This document shows positions 23,618 to 34,416 of a DNA stretch of 64,000 bases, piece by piece. Below the pieces are notes generated by a model. It was not told the origin of the DNA, did not search any database, and worked only from the letters and a program-made list of their open reading frames with translations. This stretch comes from Byssochlamys sp. IMV 00236 (Eukaryota; Ascomycota; Eurotiomycetes; Eurotiales; Thermoascaceae), in assembly GCA_001931875.2 (NCBI GenBank), contig MSJH02000787.1, positions 88,690 through 152,689 of the forward strand, in the 5' to 3' direction. Numbering within the stretch: the stretch's first letter is position 1; the number at the start of each line of letters is the position of its first letter. Position numbers and translations under genes: made by a program.

Positions 23618-26060
23618 ATGGTGGCAGGTCTGAGCAAGCGCCAGCAGGCGCGCAATGAAAGAGCCCTGCAGGATCTCATCAGATCAATTCCAGGAAATGA
23701 CCGGTGTGCCGACTGTTCGGCATATAATCCAGGTGAGTTGTGACCTGACGCCACAAAGGAAAAGCGAGGTATCCATGCTAATGTCTATTTTCTCAATTAG
23801 GATGGGCCAGTTGGAATGTAAGCAGGCTACATTTCTCCTTTCCTTTCCATCTCTCCGAGTCGTAGCGGTGACGAATCGAATACTTACCAAAATGGCGAAT
23901 AGTTGGGAATATTTCTCTGTATGCGTTGTGCAGCCCTGCACCGGAAGCTGGGAACTCACATATCCAAGGTCAAATCGTTGACCATGGACTCCTGGACGGC
24001 AGAGCAGGTTGATGTGAGTTGTCGAATCCGCACTCGTGTGTGAGCAGCCCCTAATATTGGAGCAGAATATGAAAGCGCATGGCAACACCATTTCCAACAA
24101 GATCTACAACCCCAGAAACGTGAAGCCGCCAATGCCGGTCGACATTGATGAGTCCGACTCTGCGATGGAACGGTTTATACGGCGGAAATACGAACAGAGA
24201 TCGTTGGAAAACGGGAAACCGAAGCCCCCAAGCAGGCATGATTCCGGCTACACGAGGTCTCCCGAGGGCTCACCTCCTCCATTGCCTCCCAAGACTGGTA
24301 AAATATTCGGTTTCGGACTTCGCTCTGTGTCATCAGCGTCGCACCTGCCTCGATCCTCGGGGAGGTCATCGAACCCAACCTCTCCCCGATCCGACACGTA
24401 TGGTTCTCGCTCTCCTCCAGTACAGATAAACAAACAGTCCCGGGTTTTTGGAGCGACTGTCGGTGACTTGGGCGCGTCATTCGAACAGAAGCTGAACATC
24501 TTGAAAGAAATGGGCTTTCCGGATGACAGGAGAAATGCAACGATCTTGAAGGGTCTGAGCGGCAATCTCGAGAAGACGATCGAATCCCTCACGAGACTAG
24601 GAGAAAATAGTAACCCTACTTCTGGCACTCGAACACCCGTTCAAAGAGGCACGCCCACCACCGCTCATTTTGGCGAGTCGCTCTCGAGCCCCAAGGCCGC
24701 GGTCTCTACGAATCCATTCGACCAGCTTGATTCCAAACCTCAAACAAGTAGTGGACTGTCGACCGCTACTAAGCCGTATAATCCATTCGATGTCCCAGAC
24801 CCGCAGCCAACGTCTGCACTCGAGAATTCTTTCCAGCATCTCCAGGTGTCGCAGCCCCTGTTCCCCCATTCGACTGGCGGATATCCAACCCAGCAAAATC
24901 AGGCCCAGACGTTCTTTCAGCAACCTATGACTCCACCGGTGACTATGCCATCGTCTCAATCGCAATTTGCGGCTTCGACCCAGTCGTTGAATGGCACTTA
25001 CAACCCTTTCCTTCAGCCGGCTCCTCAGCAGCAGGGCCCTATGTCAAACCCGTATGCCAGCCAAGTACAGAACGTGCCTCAAAGCAATCCTTTTTTCGGT
25101 CAAATATTGCCACAACACACTTCGGCTTCGGCCCAGTTGAATTCTCAACCATCTCTGGGTGCCTCTCCTTTTGAGACTCGACCGCAATCGAGTCAGCCAC
25201 AGTATACTGGCACGGTGTCGCCTTTCGCATCTTCATCGCCTTTCGGCCCTTTGCAACAGCAGCCGCAGCCGCAGCAATCCCAGCAGCAACAACAGCAGCA
25301 GCAAAGCCCGTTCTCATCCTCATCACCTTTTGGTCCTTTGCAGCAGCAGCCTCAATCACAGCAGCCGCAGCAACAGCAACAGCAAAGCCCGTTCTCGTCT
25401 TCGCATAATCCCTTCGACTCCATCCCTGCAACGGCGAACCCGGGGTACCCCTACCCCCAACAGCAAATGCCACAGATGCAGCAGCAACAAAACTTCCAGC
25501 AGCAACAAAACTTCCAGCAGCAACAGGGCTTCCAGCCGCAGTCGCAGTATCTCACACCACAGCGAACTGGCCGTGTCGACAAGAGTAGTATACTTTCTCT
25601 TTACAGCAACCCTCAGACAGCCCCTATGATGAACGCGCAGCCGCAGCAGCAACAGCAGATGCCACAACAACCAGCACACCTTCAGTCGACACCTGGCCTA
25701 AGCCCAGCCCCCTCGCTGCTGACGAACTCAATGGGTTCCACGCCCCAGACACAATCCTCTTTCAGTTTGACGACGCCGCAGCAGCGCAGCGTGACGATGC
25801 CTGCTTCACTCGATTCTTCATCCGCAGGAGCACGGAATCCTTTCTTCACGTCGTCGCCCTTTGGCGGACAGACGAATCCTGCAGTCAATCCCGCTGCAGC
25901 TCCATCTGGTCTTGGGATCGGGATGGGACAGAAAGTTCAGCAGTCTAATAGTCCATTTGCACGAACGCACATCAGCCAAGAAAGTGTTGATATTAACGGG
26001 CTTCAGAACGGCCGACATAGCCCTGATGCCTTTGCGAATCTGAGCGCTCGCTTCGCCTGA
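23618..26060 (+). CDS. Gts1-like ArfGAP with UBA domain and poly-Gln tail
   Basis: Four exons, 23618-23732, 23801-23817, 23903-24013 and 24066-26060, give 745 residues. The ArfGAP zinc finger spans exons 1-3 as C-x2-C-x16-C-x2-C (Cys30, 33, 50, 53), with the catalytic arginine at Arg58 and [12 protein letters not shown] following. The second exon is only 17 nt but is needed to encode GWASWN. A UBA domain lies at about 219-261 ([14 protein letters not shown]). The rest is Asn-Pro-Phe repeats (NPF, NPFD) and long Gln tracts in about residues 410-560. The ArfGAP-UBA-polyQ order is that of yeast Gts1; NPF motifs usually bind EH-domain endocytic proteins. Likely role: GTPase-activating protein for Arf in vesicle traffic. 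An ATG at 24036 inside intron 3 is not the start. Confidence 0.9.
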
Positions 26061-26995
26061 AGAAGTGGGACCGAGAGTCCATGCCTCGTTTGACGTCGTT
26101 TCGTCTGTTGCATAGTTGGCGGGTTTTCCATTTCAAGAGTCGGGAGTCACATAGTTGATTTGATCTTTGCATTGTGGTCCGGCGTTCCAGGGATTATAAT
26201 CTACCATTTTCCGACGAGGCTCCCTTATCATCATCGGGCGGCTATCCAGAGCCCCAGAGAAAGAGCAATCACGACTTTGAGAGTCCAGATTGCAAATGGA
26301 TGGAATGTACAGAACTGGTCGACTTAAGTTTCGCGGATCCATGATACCCACAGAGGATGTGTAGACAAAACAGCATGGTGTCATCATGGTGGTTGTTCGA
26401 TGACTGTCCTTTGAAAGGAAGCAGGCTCATGCAGTACATATGGGCCTCTTATATACTTACGTACTCTCATTCAATAGAATTCTCATATGTATCATATTCT
26501 ATCATTTTGTTTTATCTTGGGGTTGTCCGTCGGTTGTTTGATCTCTGATTCTTGTCTTGTCTTCTACTAGGTATCTTATAGAGTTTCCATTTCCTTGTCG
26601 CTTAGTTATTCTTATAATGGAAGGACTTGTTCTTCTCGAGAAGCTTGAAAGATTTATAAGAGTAGCTAAGTATTGGTCCTGATATGCGGGGTAGCATGCA
26701 TCAACTCTAGAGCCCGGGGAGAAAACCTACCAATTTACCACATCCACTACTGTAAGCACGCGTATCGTGGCTTCGTATGGGAAATCATTCCCAATAGATG
26801 CATTGACAATTCCATATTACCATACTACCATCCTTTTCACGAGCAAGTAATGTACATACAGTACATACTGTACATAACGATACCATCAGTCACTATCAAC
26901 ATCGTCAGGAGAGAAAGAGCATGACATGACATATATCACCGTCTACATGTTTTCCTTCCGTCTATACGTTCCCCCCCCTTCTCAGGATATGTATT
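26061..26995. other. convergent 3' intergenic region
   Basis: About 0.9 kb between the ends of two converging genes; holds both 3' untranslated regions. No gene was recognised. Confidence 0.5.
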
Positions 26996-28397
26996 TTATA
27001 TTCCCCTATGACCAGCATCGCAGACTTCAATAGCAGTCACCCATTCAGATCTCAGGATTTGAGATGCAGTAATTCGTCGTTCCCAATTCGGATCCAGCAT
27101 CGCGTAGATTACGTTACGGCAGCATTCCTGGAGAATACATAGATCAGATCAGATCAGAGAAATAAAAAAAGAAATTAGCCCTGAGCAGAAGAGAAGAACC
27201 ATAACATACCCTCCGAAAAGACTCTATCGGCTCATACCCACTCACCTCCCTCCTCGCCTTCAAATACGCAACATACAACTCATCATCCTGCTCCAACGCC
27301 GTCCACCACGGCAACCTCCCCGTCCGCATCGCAATATACGTAACACCCACAGCCCAAACATCGACTGCCCTCGGATCAAATTCCCTACCACCATACTCCT
27401 CCGGAGCGATATAAGGAATCGTCCCGGATACGCGTTTCGTTAAATGCGGTCTCTCCTCCCATGGAGCGCGGAAACATTCTGCGTTTCCGAAATCGATAAT
27501 CTTCACCGCTCCATGGAGCGTGATGAGGATATTGTCTGGTTTTATGTTACGATGAGCGACGCCCTGGGTGTGCATGTAGGATATGCCGAGGAGGAGTTGT
27601 TTGAAGAAACAGTCTGAGTCGTGGGTGGGGAGGCCTTTTTTGTTGGTTCTGATTAGTCGGTGGAGGGTCGTGGATGATGGGTGGTATTGCATGATTTCGT
27701 AGAGAGTGCCGCGGTCGTCGAACAGGAGGTCGAGCGTGTGGATGATGTTGGGATGGTGGAGACATGAGCCGATGCAGTATTCGGATCGGGCGAGGTTGGA
27801 TGATGTGCGGTGGAATACTTTGATGGCGTATAGTTCTGTTCGCGTGGGGGATGGAGAAGATGATGATGAGGAGGAGGATGATGGTGAAGAAGAGCGTTTC
27901 TTTTTCTCGTGAAGTCGTATCGTTGATGTGTTGCCGTAGTAGATGACTTCTTTGAACTTGCCGTATTTTCGAGTCAAAGACATTGCAGGGGTAGAAGATG
28001 AAGAAGAAGAAGAAGAAGAAGTAGAAGAAGAAGAAGGAGAGGAGGAGACCTGTCCTTCTTCCTCCGGTCTGACGATCAAGGGATCCTGCTCTTCAGATTG
28101 AGAATACCTCTGCCACCACCAGGTCGAAATCATGTTGAAAATTCCATCAAGAATCCCCCCTTGCTTATCGACTCTTTGGATCAGATGATCATGATCATGG
28201 CGGTGATGGATTTCATGATGCCACGACGCGGCGGGAGGATGGTTTGAATCTTGACGAGATGGAATTTCCTCGACGCGTTCTTCCACCGTGTTTTCGTCGG
28301 GATGATCCCTTTCTTCTTCTGGAGATGGCGATTTCGACGCAGATCGAGAATTCCCGTCACCGCGTATGCTTACTTGGTCTGAAACAGCAACCGGCAT
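26996..28397 (-). CDS. SAT4/HAL4-like Ser/Thr protein kinase with altered catalytic loop (possible pseudokinase)
   Basis: Two exons, 28397-27210 and 27127-26996, give 439 residues. The intron (GTATGT..CCAG, phase 0) restores the last kinase helices and ends in AGHRGI. The N-terminal 140 residues are Ser/Glu/His-rich, including serine runs from microsatellite codons. The kinase domain (about 148-430) has YAIKVF (Lys193), DFG (Asp302), APEEY and DVWAVGV. The catalytic loop reads AHRNIKPDN, so the base Asp is Asn284 (codon AAC), and the glycine loop is YYGNTSTIRL without a full GxGxxG. Overall it resembles the fungal SAT4/HAL4/HAL5-NPR1 group that regulates potassium and nutrient transporters. 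Either it is catalytically weak or dead, or it works atypically. It diverges from a cation ATPase gene; a link is speculative. Confidence 0.82.
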
Positions 28398-30174
28398 AGG
28401 TTGTAGATCGAATGCTTGACATAGGAGGAGGAGGAGGAATCAGGATAGTTTAAACGTCCGTAGTAGCAATGGCTGAAATTAATTGTGGAATAGAAAGAAA
28501 AGACGAAATATCGGAAGCTCAATGGTACAACATCGATCGTTGGAGCGTAACGTTGATGTGCGTCTGCTGGGCTTGTAAATGTTAGTCAGATAAGAAAAAA
28601 AAGGCATCAGCCAAACATGAACGAGGGAAATCCATTCACGAACTATAGATAAAATTAGATAGAAGAAGAAGACGAAGAAGTAAAGTAACACCGCGTAGTC
28701 ATGAACCAGAGTAGTTACTATTATTATTATACCCCTTAATAATTACACAGGAGCCATTTTAACGCCTCATACGACTCATCTCGAGCACCACCACAGCGAC
28801 ACGGTAAAAGGTACTGCACATAGTTATTGGATTCCAAAAGAAGCGGCATTTTGTCCAACAAATAGAATCTGCGGATGGGAATAATCCCCCGGTAGTGCGT
28901 CAGCTTTTATTCCGTAGGTTGGATATATCCCTCATTGTTCAATGTTTTTCGGTTTGGTCTGTTTGGCCGAGTTTCTCGTGTTCATTCGTATCTTTCTGGA
29001 ATCATGGCTTCACTTGTCTGTTTCTGAGCAAGATGTCAGATAGGTAGGTATGCACGGTACGTGATCTTGCAGCTCGTGTTCTGAGATATTGTTCTATGGG
29101 AGGGGAACGGATTCCACACAGTAGAAAATAGATGAGTGTAATATAGATCTCTGTCTATCTACTGGCCAGATGCCAATCAGAAAGGAATATAGACTTGATT
29201 CGACCCTGCTAGGCTACTTTATCCTTACTACTAGAACGAACCATACAACACCACCACAAGAAATTAGAATATACCATAGAAAAAGTACATATAGAAAAGA
29301 AACCCATTCCTATTTCCTTCGAATAATAGCCCATATCAGCCCAGCAGCAGCAAATTCAGCATAGATAGTAGTAGAGCTGCCTTCACCGTTTCCGTAGCCT
29401 AGCGTTTGAGCGAATTAAACGGACCAATCAGAAAGGGGTAGCGGGGATCCGAGATATAGTGGTAGTAGTCTATATGGACCGCGAGGGATTTATACTGTCG
29501 AACCAAAAAAATGAAGAACAAAACAACCGAACCCACGATATCACTCCAGTGTAAAATGAACAGCCCCGCATGAAGAACAATACCTGATTCCAGTTAGTTA
29601 AACTAAGCCGCAGTAATAATAATAATACCTAAGATTTTTATCCTTTTTCCCGCACACGATCTCGAAGGCGGGGGGAAAGAAAAAAAAGTACAGTAGTAAA
29701 CAGGACAAGAAGTTACTTTGAGGGATTTGCCCGTATCCACTCTCTCTTCTTTGACCATGTTTTTGTCTTGGTAACTATTATTATTTTGCCGCTCTTAATC
29801 AATGGGTTCATAATACGAGACTGCTGCTTTTACGCGAAAGGGAAGGGCTGGGTTCTTTTCTGTCGCTGGTTGTGGTGGCCATGGAAAATCCCTCATAGAT
29901 GCGGATGGCGTATTGCGGCAAAAGGACGAGAACATGGCACAGATTGATACTACCAGATCCACGTGGGAATCTGCTGCATTCGGTCCTGGTTCGATTAACG
30001 TGATAAACCCTAGATTGGTAGCTAGAGCCGGAAGAGGGGTTCTATCTAATCAGCTCGCGTAGTCCATACATAAATAATCCCTCTCGGTGTCCCTCTTTCT
30101 TCTCTATTTTCTATATATTGCCCCCGTTGTTCCGGTAGTGAGGAAAGGTGCACTTGCTTCAATCACATCAGGTG
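28398..30174. other. shared divergent promoter region, about 1.8 kb
   Basis: Lies between the kinase gene (leftward) and the P-type ATPase gene (rightward). CTATATATTG at about 30111 is a TATA-like site 60 bp before the ATPase ATG. CCCCT/AGGGG pentamers occur about four times, which is near chance. No gene was recognised. Confidence 0.45.
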
Positions 30175-33100
30175 ATGCCTTCATCCTTGTCTTCTCAGAA
30201 GTCTGCTTCTGAAGAGGATCCGCCCGAGTTTCAGGTGGACGTCGAAGCAAAGGCTTGCAGCGATGTCGCCCACGGGGGTGAATCCGATCATGAGCTGCCA
30301 GAGCAACGGGGTTCACAGCGTATTATCTTCGAACCACCCGCAGAAGATCCACGAGAAAGTCGCCGTTCTCGCAACAACACCTCTAAGCGTCTACGCTCGA
30401 TTTCACGTTCCAAAAGCATCGAAACCGTGCGGAGCAGCCGCAGCAATAAGGACAATGGTGCATCATCTGTCGCACCGGGTATTCCGATCGAGTTTCGCAC
30501 GCTCTCCATTCACATTTCCGAGTCACAGAACGTCCCCGATGAACTGCTCAAGGACACAAAGGACAAGAGAGACAAGAACGTCGTGAACCAAGACTACTTC
30601 GAGCAGCTTGATTTCCACATTATTAGCCCGGAGAGTCTCTGTCAACAGTTTAATGTCGATCCAGAAAATGGACTGAGCGCTAGTGCAGCAGCAGCAAGAC
30701 TGCAGCGAGATGGAAAGAACACCATCGCTCAACGTCGAGAGAACTATCTGAAGAAGATATTCTATTACGTCTTTGGAGGGTTCTGCTCTATCCTATGGAT
30801 CGGAGTCATTGTTTTTTTCCTCTGCTGGAGACCGCTGAGCAACCCTCCTGACGCGACGAATCTGGCATTGGCGATTTTAGTCTTAATCGTCATTGTGCTC
30901 CAGGCTTGCTTTTCCGCTTTCCAAGACTGGTCGACGAAACAGGTGATGAATTCGATCCTTGGCTTACTTCCATCCGACACAATGGTGCTACGTGACGGGA
31001 AGCTTGTCAAGATCCCGACGGCAGACCTTGTGGCCGGCGATATCGTGCAGATTTCCATTGGAAATAAGGTACCGGCCGATATGCGGCTTCTCAAAACCTC
31101 CGGAGACGTACGCTTTGATCGCGCCGTATTGACAGGAGAATCGGACGAGATCGAGGGGGCCACCGATGTTACGGACAAGAATTTCCTCGAAACCAGAAAC
31201 ATCGCCTTGATGGGAACGGGCGTAACCAACGGCAATGCGGTCGGTTTAGTCGTCCTCACAGGCTCTCGATCTGTCATGGGTCGCATAGCCAGCCTGACAG
31301 CAGGCGTCAAAGAGAAACCGACTCTCATCCAAAAGGAGATCACCCGCTTCGTGATAATCATCATCTGTCTAACTGTGATCTTGGCCTGCGCAATTTTGTT
31401 CAGCTGGGCTGGATGGCTGCGTGTTGATCATAAGGGGTTTATGGACGTTACCGCTATGCTAGATGATGTGATGGGATGCGTCGTAGCCTTCATCCCGGAA
31501 GGCATGCCAGTTGGAGTTGCGCTCACGCTCATGATGGTTGCGAAGAGGATGAAGAGCGTGAATATTCTGCCGAAGGGTCTTGCGACAGTTGAGACCCTCG
31601 GCTGTGTCAATGTGATCTGTTCGGACAAGACTGGAACACTGACGCAGAACAAGATGCTCGTCAGGTCGGTTGGTTTTGTCGATAAGCGATACAATCTCGA
31701 CGGGTTCACCGAGGAGCTCCAGAAGGGTCAAGTACCCTTGCCCGTTCAGACGCTGCTTCAGGGATCGGTCCTCTGCAATGATGCCTTCTTCGATCCCGAG
31801 ACGGCACATTTGCCGCTTGATGAGCGAGAAGTCAACGGCAACGCTACGGATGAAGCCGTCTTGCGCTTCGCAGAAGCCGTCAGCTCCGGGAGCTCCACGA
31901 GACCTAACGAATACGAAAGAGTTTATCAGATCCCTTTCAATTCCAAGAACAAGTGGATGCTTACGTTGCACAAGACCACAGCGAAGCCCCAAGGCCCTGA
32001 ACTGAACGAGTCCAATGAGACGTATCTTGTATACGTCAAGGGGGCCCCTGATGTGCTTCTTCCGAAATGCACGTCATACTGGTCAGGCGTTGACAACGAG
32101 GTGAAGCAGCTGGATGATTCCGCAAAGCAGATGTTTTCTGCCTTCCAAGAGGAGATGTCAAAGAAAGCCGAAAGAGTGATTGTTCTCTGCCAGAGATACT
32201 ATAGCCCTCGGGCGACTCTTGGGTCCAACGACTTTGCGGATGAGATCCAGGCTAAGGGTGTTCAGAACCTTACGATCGTTGGGCTATTCGGCATAGTCGA
32301 CCCTCCCCGCTTGGAAACCGCTCGTACTGTTGCGTCTTGCCGCAGGGCCGGCATCCGGTTTTTCATGGTCACCGGAGATTTTGGCTTGACCGCGGCAGCG
32401 ATTGCTCGCGACGTTGGCATCTTCACGGGCACGGCAGAACCAGACACGGTGGCTGATCTCGTCGATCTTAAAGTCGATGAGGACGAGAACATATGCTCGA
32501 GGCAGAGCCTTCTCGTCGACGGATCCCAGATTTCATCATTGACGAAAGAAGATTGGGACGCGATCTGTCAATATAGGGAAATAGTATTCGGGCGTACGAC
32601 GCCGGAACAGAAGCTCCGCATAGTTAACGAGTTCAGAGATCGCGATAATGTCGTCGCCGTCACAGGTGACGGCGTCAATGACGCACCAGCACTGCGCGCC
32701 GCGGACGTTGGCATAGCGGTGGTCTCTGGAAGCGACGTGGCAATCGAGGCAGCAGACTTGGTGTTGATGGACAAATTCGACTCTATAGTCGAAGCGATAA
32801 GACTGGGTCGACTCGTGTTTCAGAATCTCCAGAAAGTGATCACATATCTCCTCCCCGCTGGCAGCTGGTCTGAGATCTGGCCAGTGATCATGAATGTCTG
32901 GTTTGGGGTTCCCCTACCCCTGAGCTCCTTCCTCATGATCATTATCTGTGTCTTCACTGATCTCTTCCTCTCTCTATCCCTCATCATGGAGAAAGAGGAG
33001 TTTGATCTTCTGGATGGACCTCCGAGAAATCACAAAAAGGATCATCTTATCAATCTCAAGATATATGGACAATCCTACCTGTTTATCGGAGTGTTGGAGA

Positions 33101-33576
33101 CACTATGCGCGCACAGCATGTTTTTCTTCTACATGTATAAGCACGCAGGTATTCCGTTTCATGCTCTCGTTTTCGCATTCGAAAAGTACTCAGACGGCTT
33201 CTATGGCTATACGGAGGATGAACTCACGCACTTCAACAACGTTGGACAGTGCGTGTATTTTGTCACTCTGGTCATCATGCAATGGGGCAACATATTGTCC
33301 GTCCGCAACAAGCGAATGTCTATCTTGCAGGCCGATCCTATTCGAAAGGAGCGACGCAATCCCTGGCTCCCGTTAGCGATGCTGATTTCACTCATCATTG
33401 CCATCTTTGTTACTGAGGTCCCCGGGCTCCAATCTCTCTTCAATACAGCTAGCGTGCCGCTTGAGTTCTGGTTCATACCTATCGGACTGTCCTTTGGCAT
33501 TCTTCTAATGGACGAAGTCCGGAAGGCCGTTGTTCGACTGTTTCCTAAAGGGCCAATCGCCCGGGTCGCCTGGTAA
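30175..33576 (+). CDS. P-type cation-transporting ATPase, class IIC-like (Na+/K+-ATPase alpha type)
   Basis: An intronless protein of 1133 residues from the ATG at 30175; the in-frame upstream GTG is not used. Conserved elements in order: TGES actuator loop (320-323), PEGMPVGVALTLMMVAKRM helix before the phosphorylation site, DKTGTLTQNKM with phospho-Asp484, KGAPDVLL nucleotide site, MVTGDFGLTAAAIARDVGI and GDGVNDAPALRAADVGIAV hinge (Asp832, Asp836). About ten membrane segments are visible. The VETLGCVNVICSDKTGT stretch is closest to animal Na+/K+- and H+/K+-ATPase alpha chains rather than the fungal ENA sodium pumps or PMA1. Fungal genomes carry such IIC-like proteins with uncertain ions. 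The first 150 residues are a charged, Ser/Arg-rich cytosolic extension. Location is probably plasma membrane or endomembrane. Confidence 0.9.
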   Translation: MPSSLSSQKSASEEDPPEFQVDVEAKACSDVAHGGESDHELPEQRGSQRIIFEPPAEDPRESRRSRNNTSKRLRSISRSKSIETVRSSRSNKDNGASSVAPGIPIEFRTLSIHISESQNVPDELLKDTKDKRDKNVVNQDYFEQLDFHIISPESLCQQFNVDPENGLSASAAAARLQRDGKNTIAQRRENYLKKIFYYVFGGFCSILWIGVIVFFLCWRPLSNPPDATNLALAILVLIVIVLQACFSAFQDWSTKQVMNSILGLLPSDTMVLRDGKLVKIPTADLVAGDIVQISIGNKVPADMRLLKTSGDVRFDRAVLTGESDEIEGATDVTDKNFLETRNIALMGTGVTNGNAVGLVVLTGSRSVMGRIASLTAGVKEKPTLIQKEITRFVIIIICLTVILACAILFSWAGWLRVDHKGFMDVTAMLDDVMGCVVAFIPEGMPVGVALTLMMVAKRMKSVNILPKGLATVETLGCVNVICSDKTGTLTQNKMLVRSVGFVDKRYNLDGFTEELQKGQVPLPVQTLLQGSVLCNDAFFDPETAHLPLDEREVNGNATDEAVLRFAEAVSSGSSTRPNEYERVYQIPFNSKNKWMLTLHKTTAKPQGPELNESNETYLVYVKGAPDVLLPKCTSYWSGVDNEVKQLDDSAKQMFSAFQEEMSKKAERVIVLCQRYYSPRATLGSNDFADEIQAKGVQNLTIVGLFGIVDPPRLETARTVASCRRAGIRFFMVTGDFGLTAAAIARDVGIFTGTAEPDTVADLVDLKVDEDENICSRQSLLVDGSQISSLTKEDWDAICQYREIVFGRTTPEQKLRIVNEFRDRDNVVAVTGDGVNDAPALRAADVGIAVVSGSDVAIEAADLVLMDKFDSIVEAIRLGRLVFQNLQKVITYLLPAGSWSEIWPVIMNVWFGVPLPLSSFLMIIICVFTDLFLSLSLIMEKEEFDLLDGPPRNHKKDHLINLKIYGQSYLFIGVLETLCAHSMFFFYMYKHAGIPFHALVFAFEKYSDGFYGYTEDELTHFNNVGQCVYFVTLVIMQWGNILSVRNKRMSILQADPIRKERRNPWLPLAMLISLIIAIFVTEVPGLQSLFNTASVPLEFWFIPIGLSFGILLMDEVRKAVVRLFPKGPIARVAW

Positions 33577-34416
33577 GTCTGCAGGGAAAGTCAAACAAGA
33601 GAACTGGTTTTATGCAAAAAAAAAAAAAAAGAAAGAAAATAAAATAAAAATCGCTGCTAGACGCACAAACGCGATATGACATACCTTGATAATGTGCAAC
33701 GTGTGACGAGCTTGCTGGGAATGAACTGCTGTTGTCATAATCGGGGGATAAACTGAACTCCTGCAGGAATCAGACTTTTCTTTTTCTTTTTCGCCATAGA
33801 AGAGCGCTGCTTGACGCCTAGGAATTCCAAAATAGATGATAATCGTTGCATTGTTAATAATTAGTAAAGGGGTATGGTATGGGCCTAGACCAAGCGTTCT
33901 GCAGAGACATCAATTCCTTCTCAGCATTGCAGCCGGGGATTTCCAAATTCAAAGACCAAGGTCCCAAAACTATAGGCAGTAGAAATTAAATCAAACGGTA
34001 GGAGAGACGGACTGAGCCATCGTGATGGCTGTTTTGTGTCATTACAAAGAAAGATAAAAGATACCCTGAAAATGGGAAGACGCTAGCCAATGCCAAAAAA
34101 TTTGGCGCCCCGATGAAAGAAAAAAGAAGGACGAGTGAGAGACAAGTAGAAGGCAGAAAAGCAAGGACAGCGGTGCAGCTAGTAGTACACTTATGAAACT
34201 GGTAGAGAATGTCAGCGGTAGGCAATTTGAATCATCCAATCCGTCAGTTCGAATCTTCGTCAATGTGGTCTGCCGGAACAGCCGATATATACAAGAAACA
34301 GTAGTGATGATGAATGGGACGCTTGTAACGAGCAGCGGATGTGTCCATCCGCCTAGATAGTCAATGTATCGCAGGCGCGAAAGTGCAAGATCATTGCGGG
34401 GAACGAATCAGGAATT
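33577..34416. other. convergent 3' intergenic region
   Basis: About 0.84 kb between the ATPase stop and the stop of the TBC gene. A poly-A tract follows the ATPase stop at about 33617. No gene was recognised. Confidence 0.5.

Noticed and set aside
24036..24065. Upstream in-frame extension of the last ArfGAP exon with an alternative start
   Set aside because: It lies in intron 3 between a GTGAGT donor and a GCAG acceptor; the zinc finger is encoded by exons further upstream.
28398..30174. AGGGG/CCCCT stress elements between the kinase and ATPase genes as MsnA targets
   Set aside because: About four pentamers in 1.8 kb on two strands is near the chance expectation.
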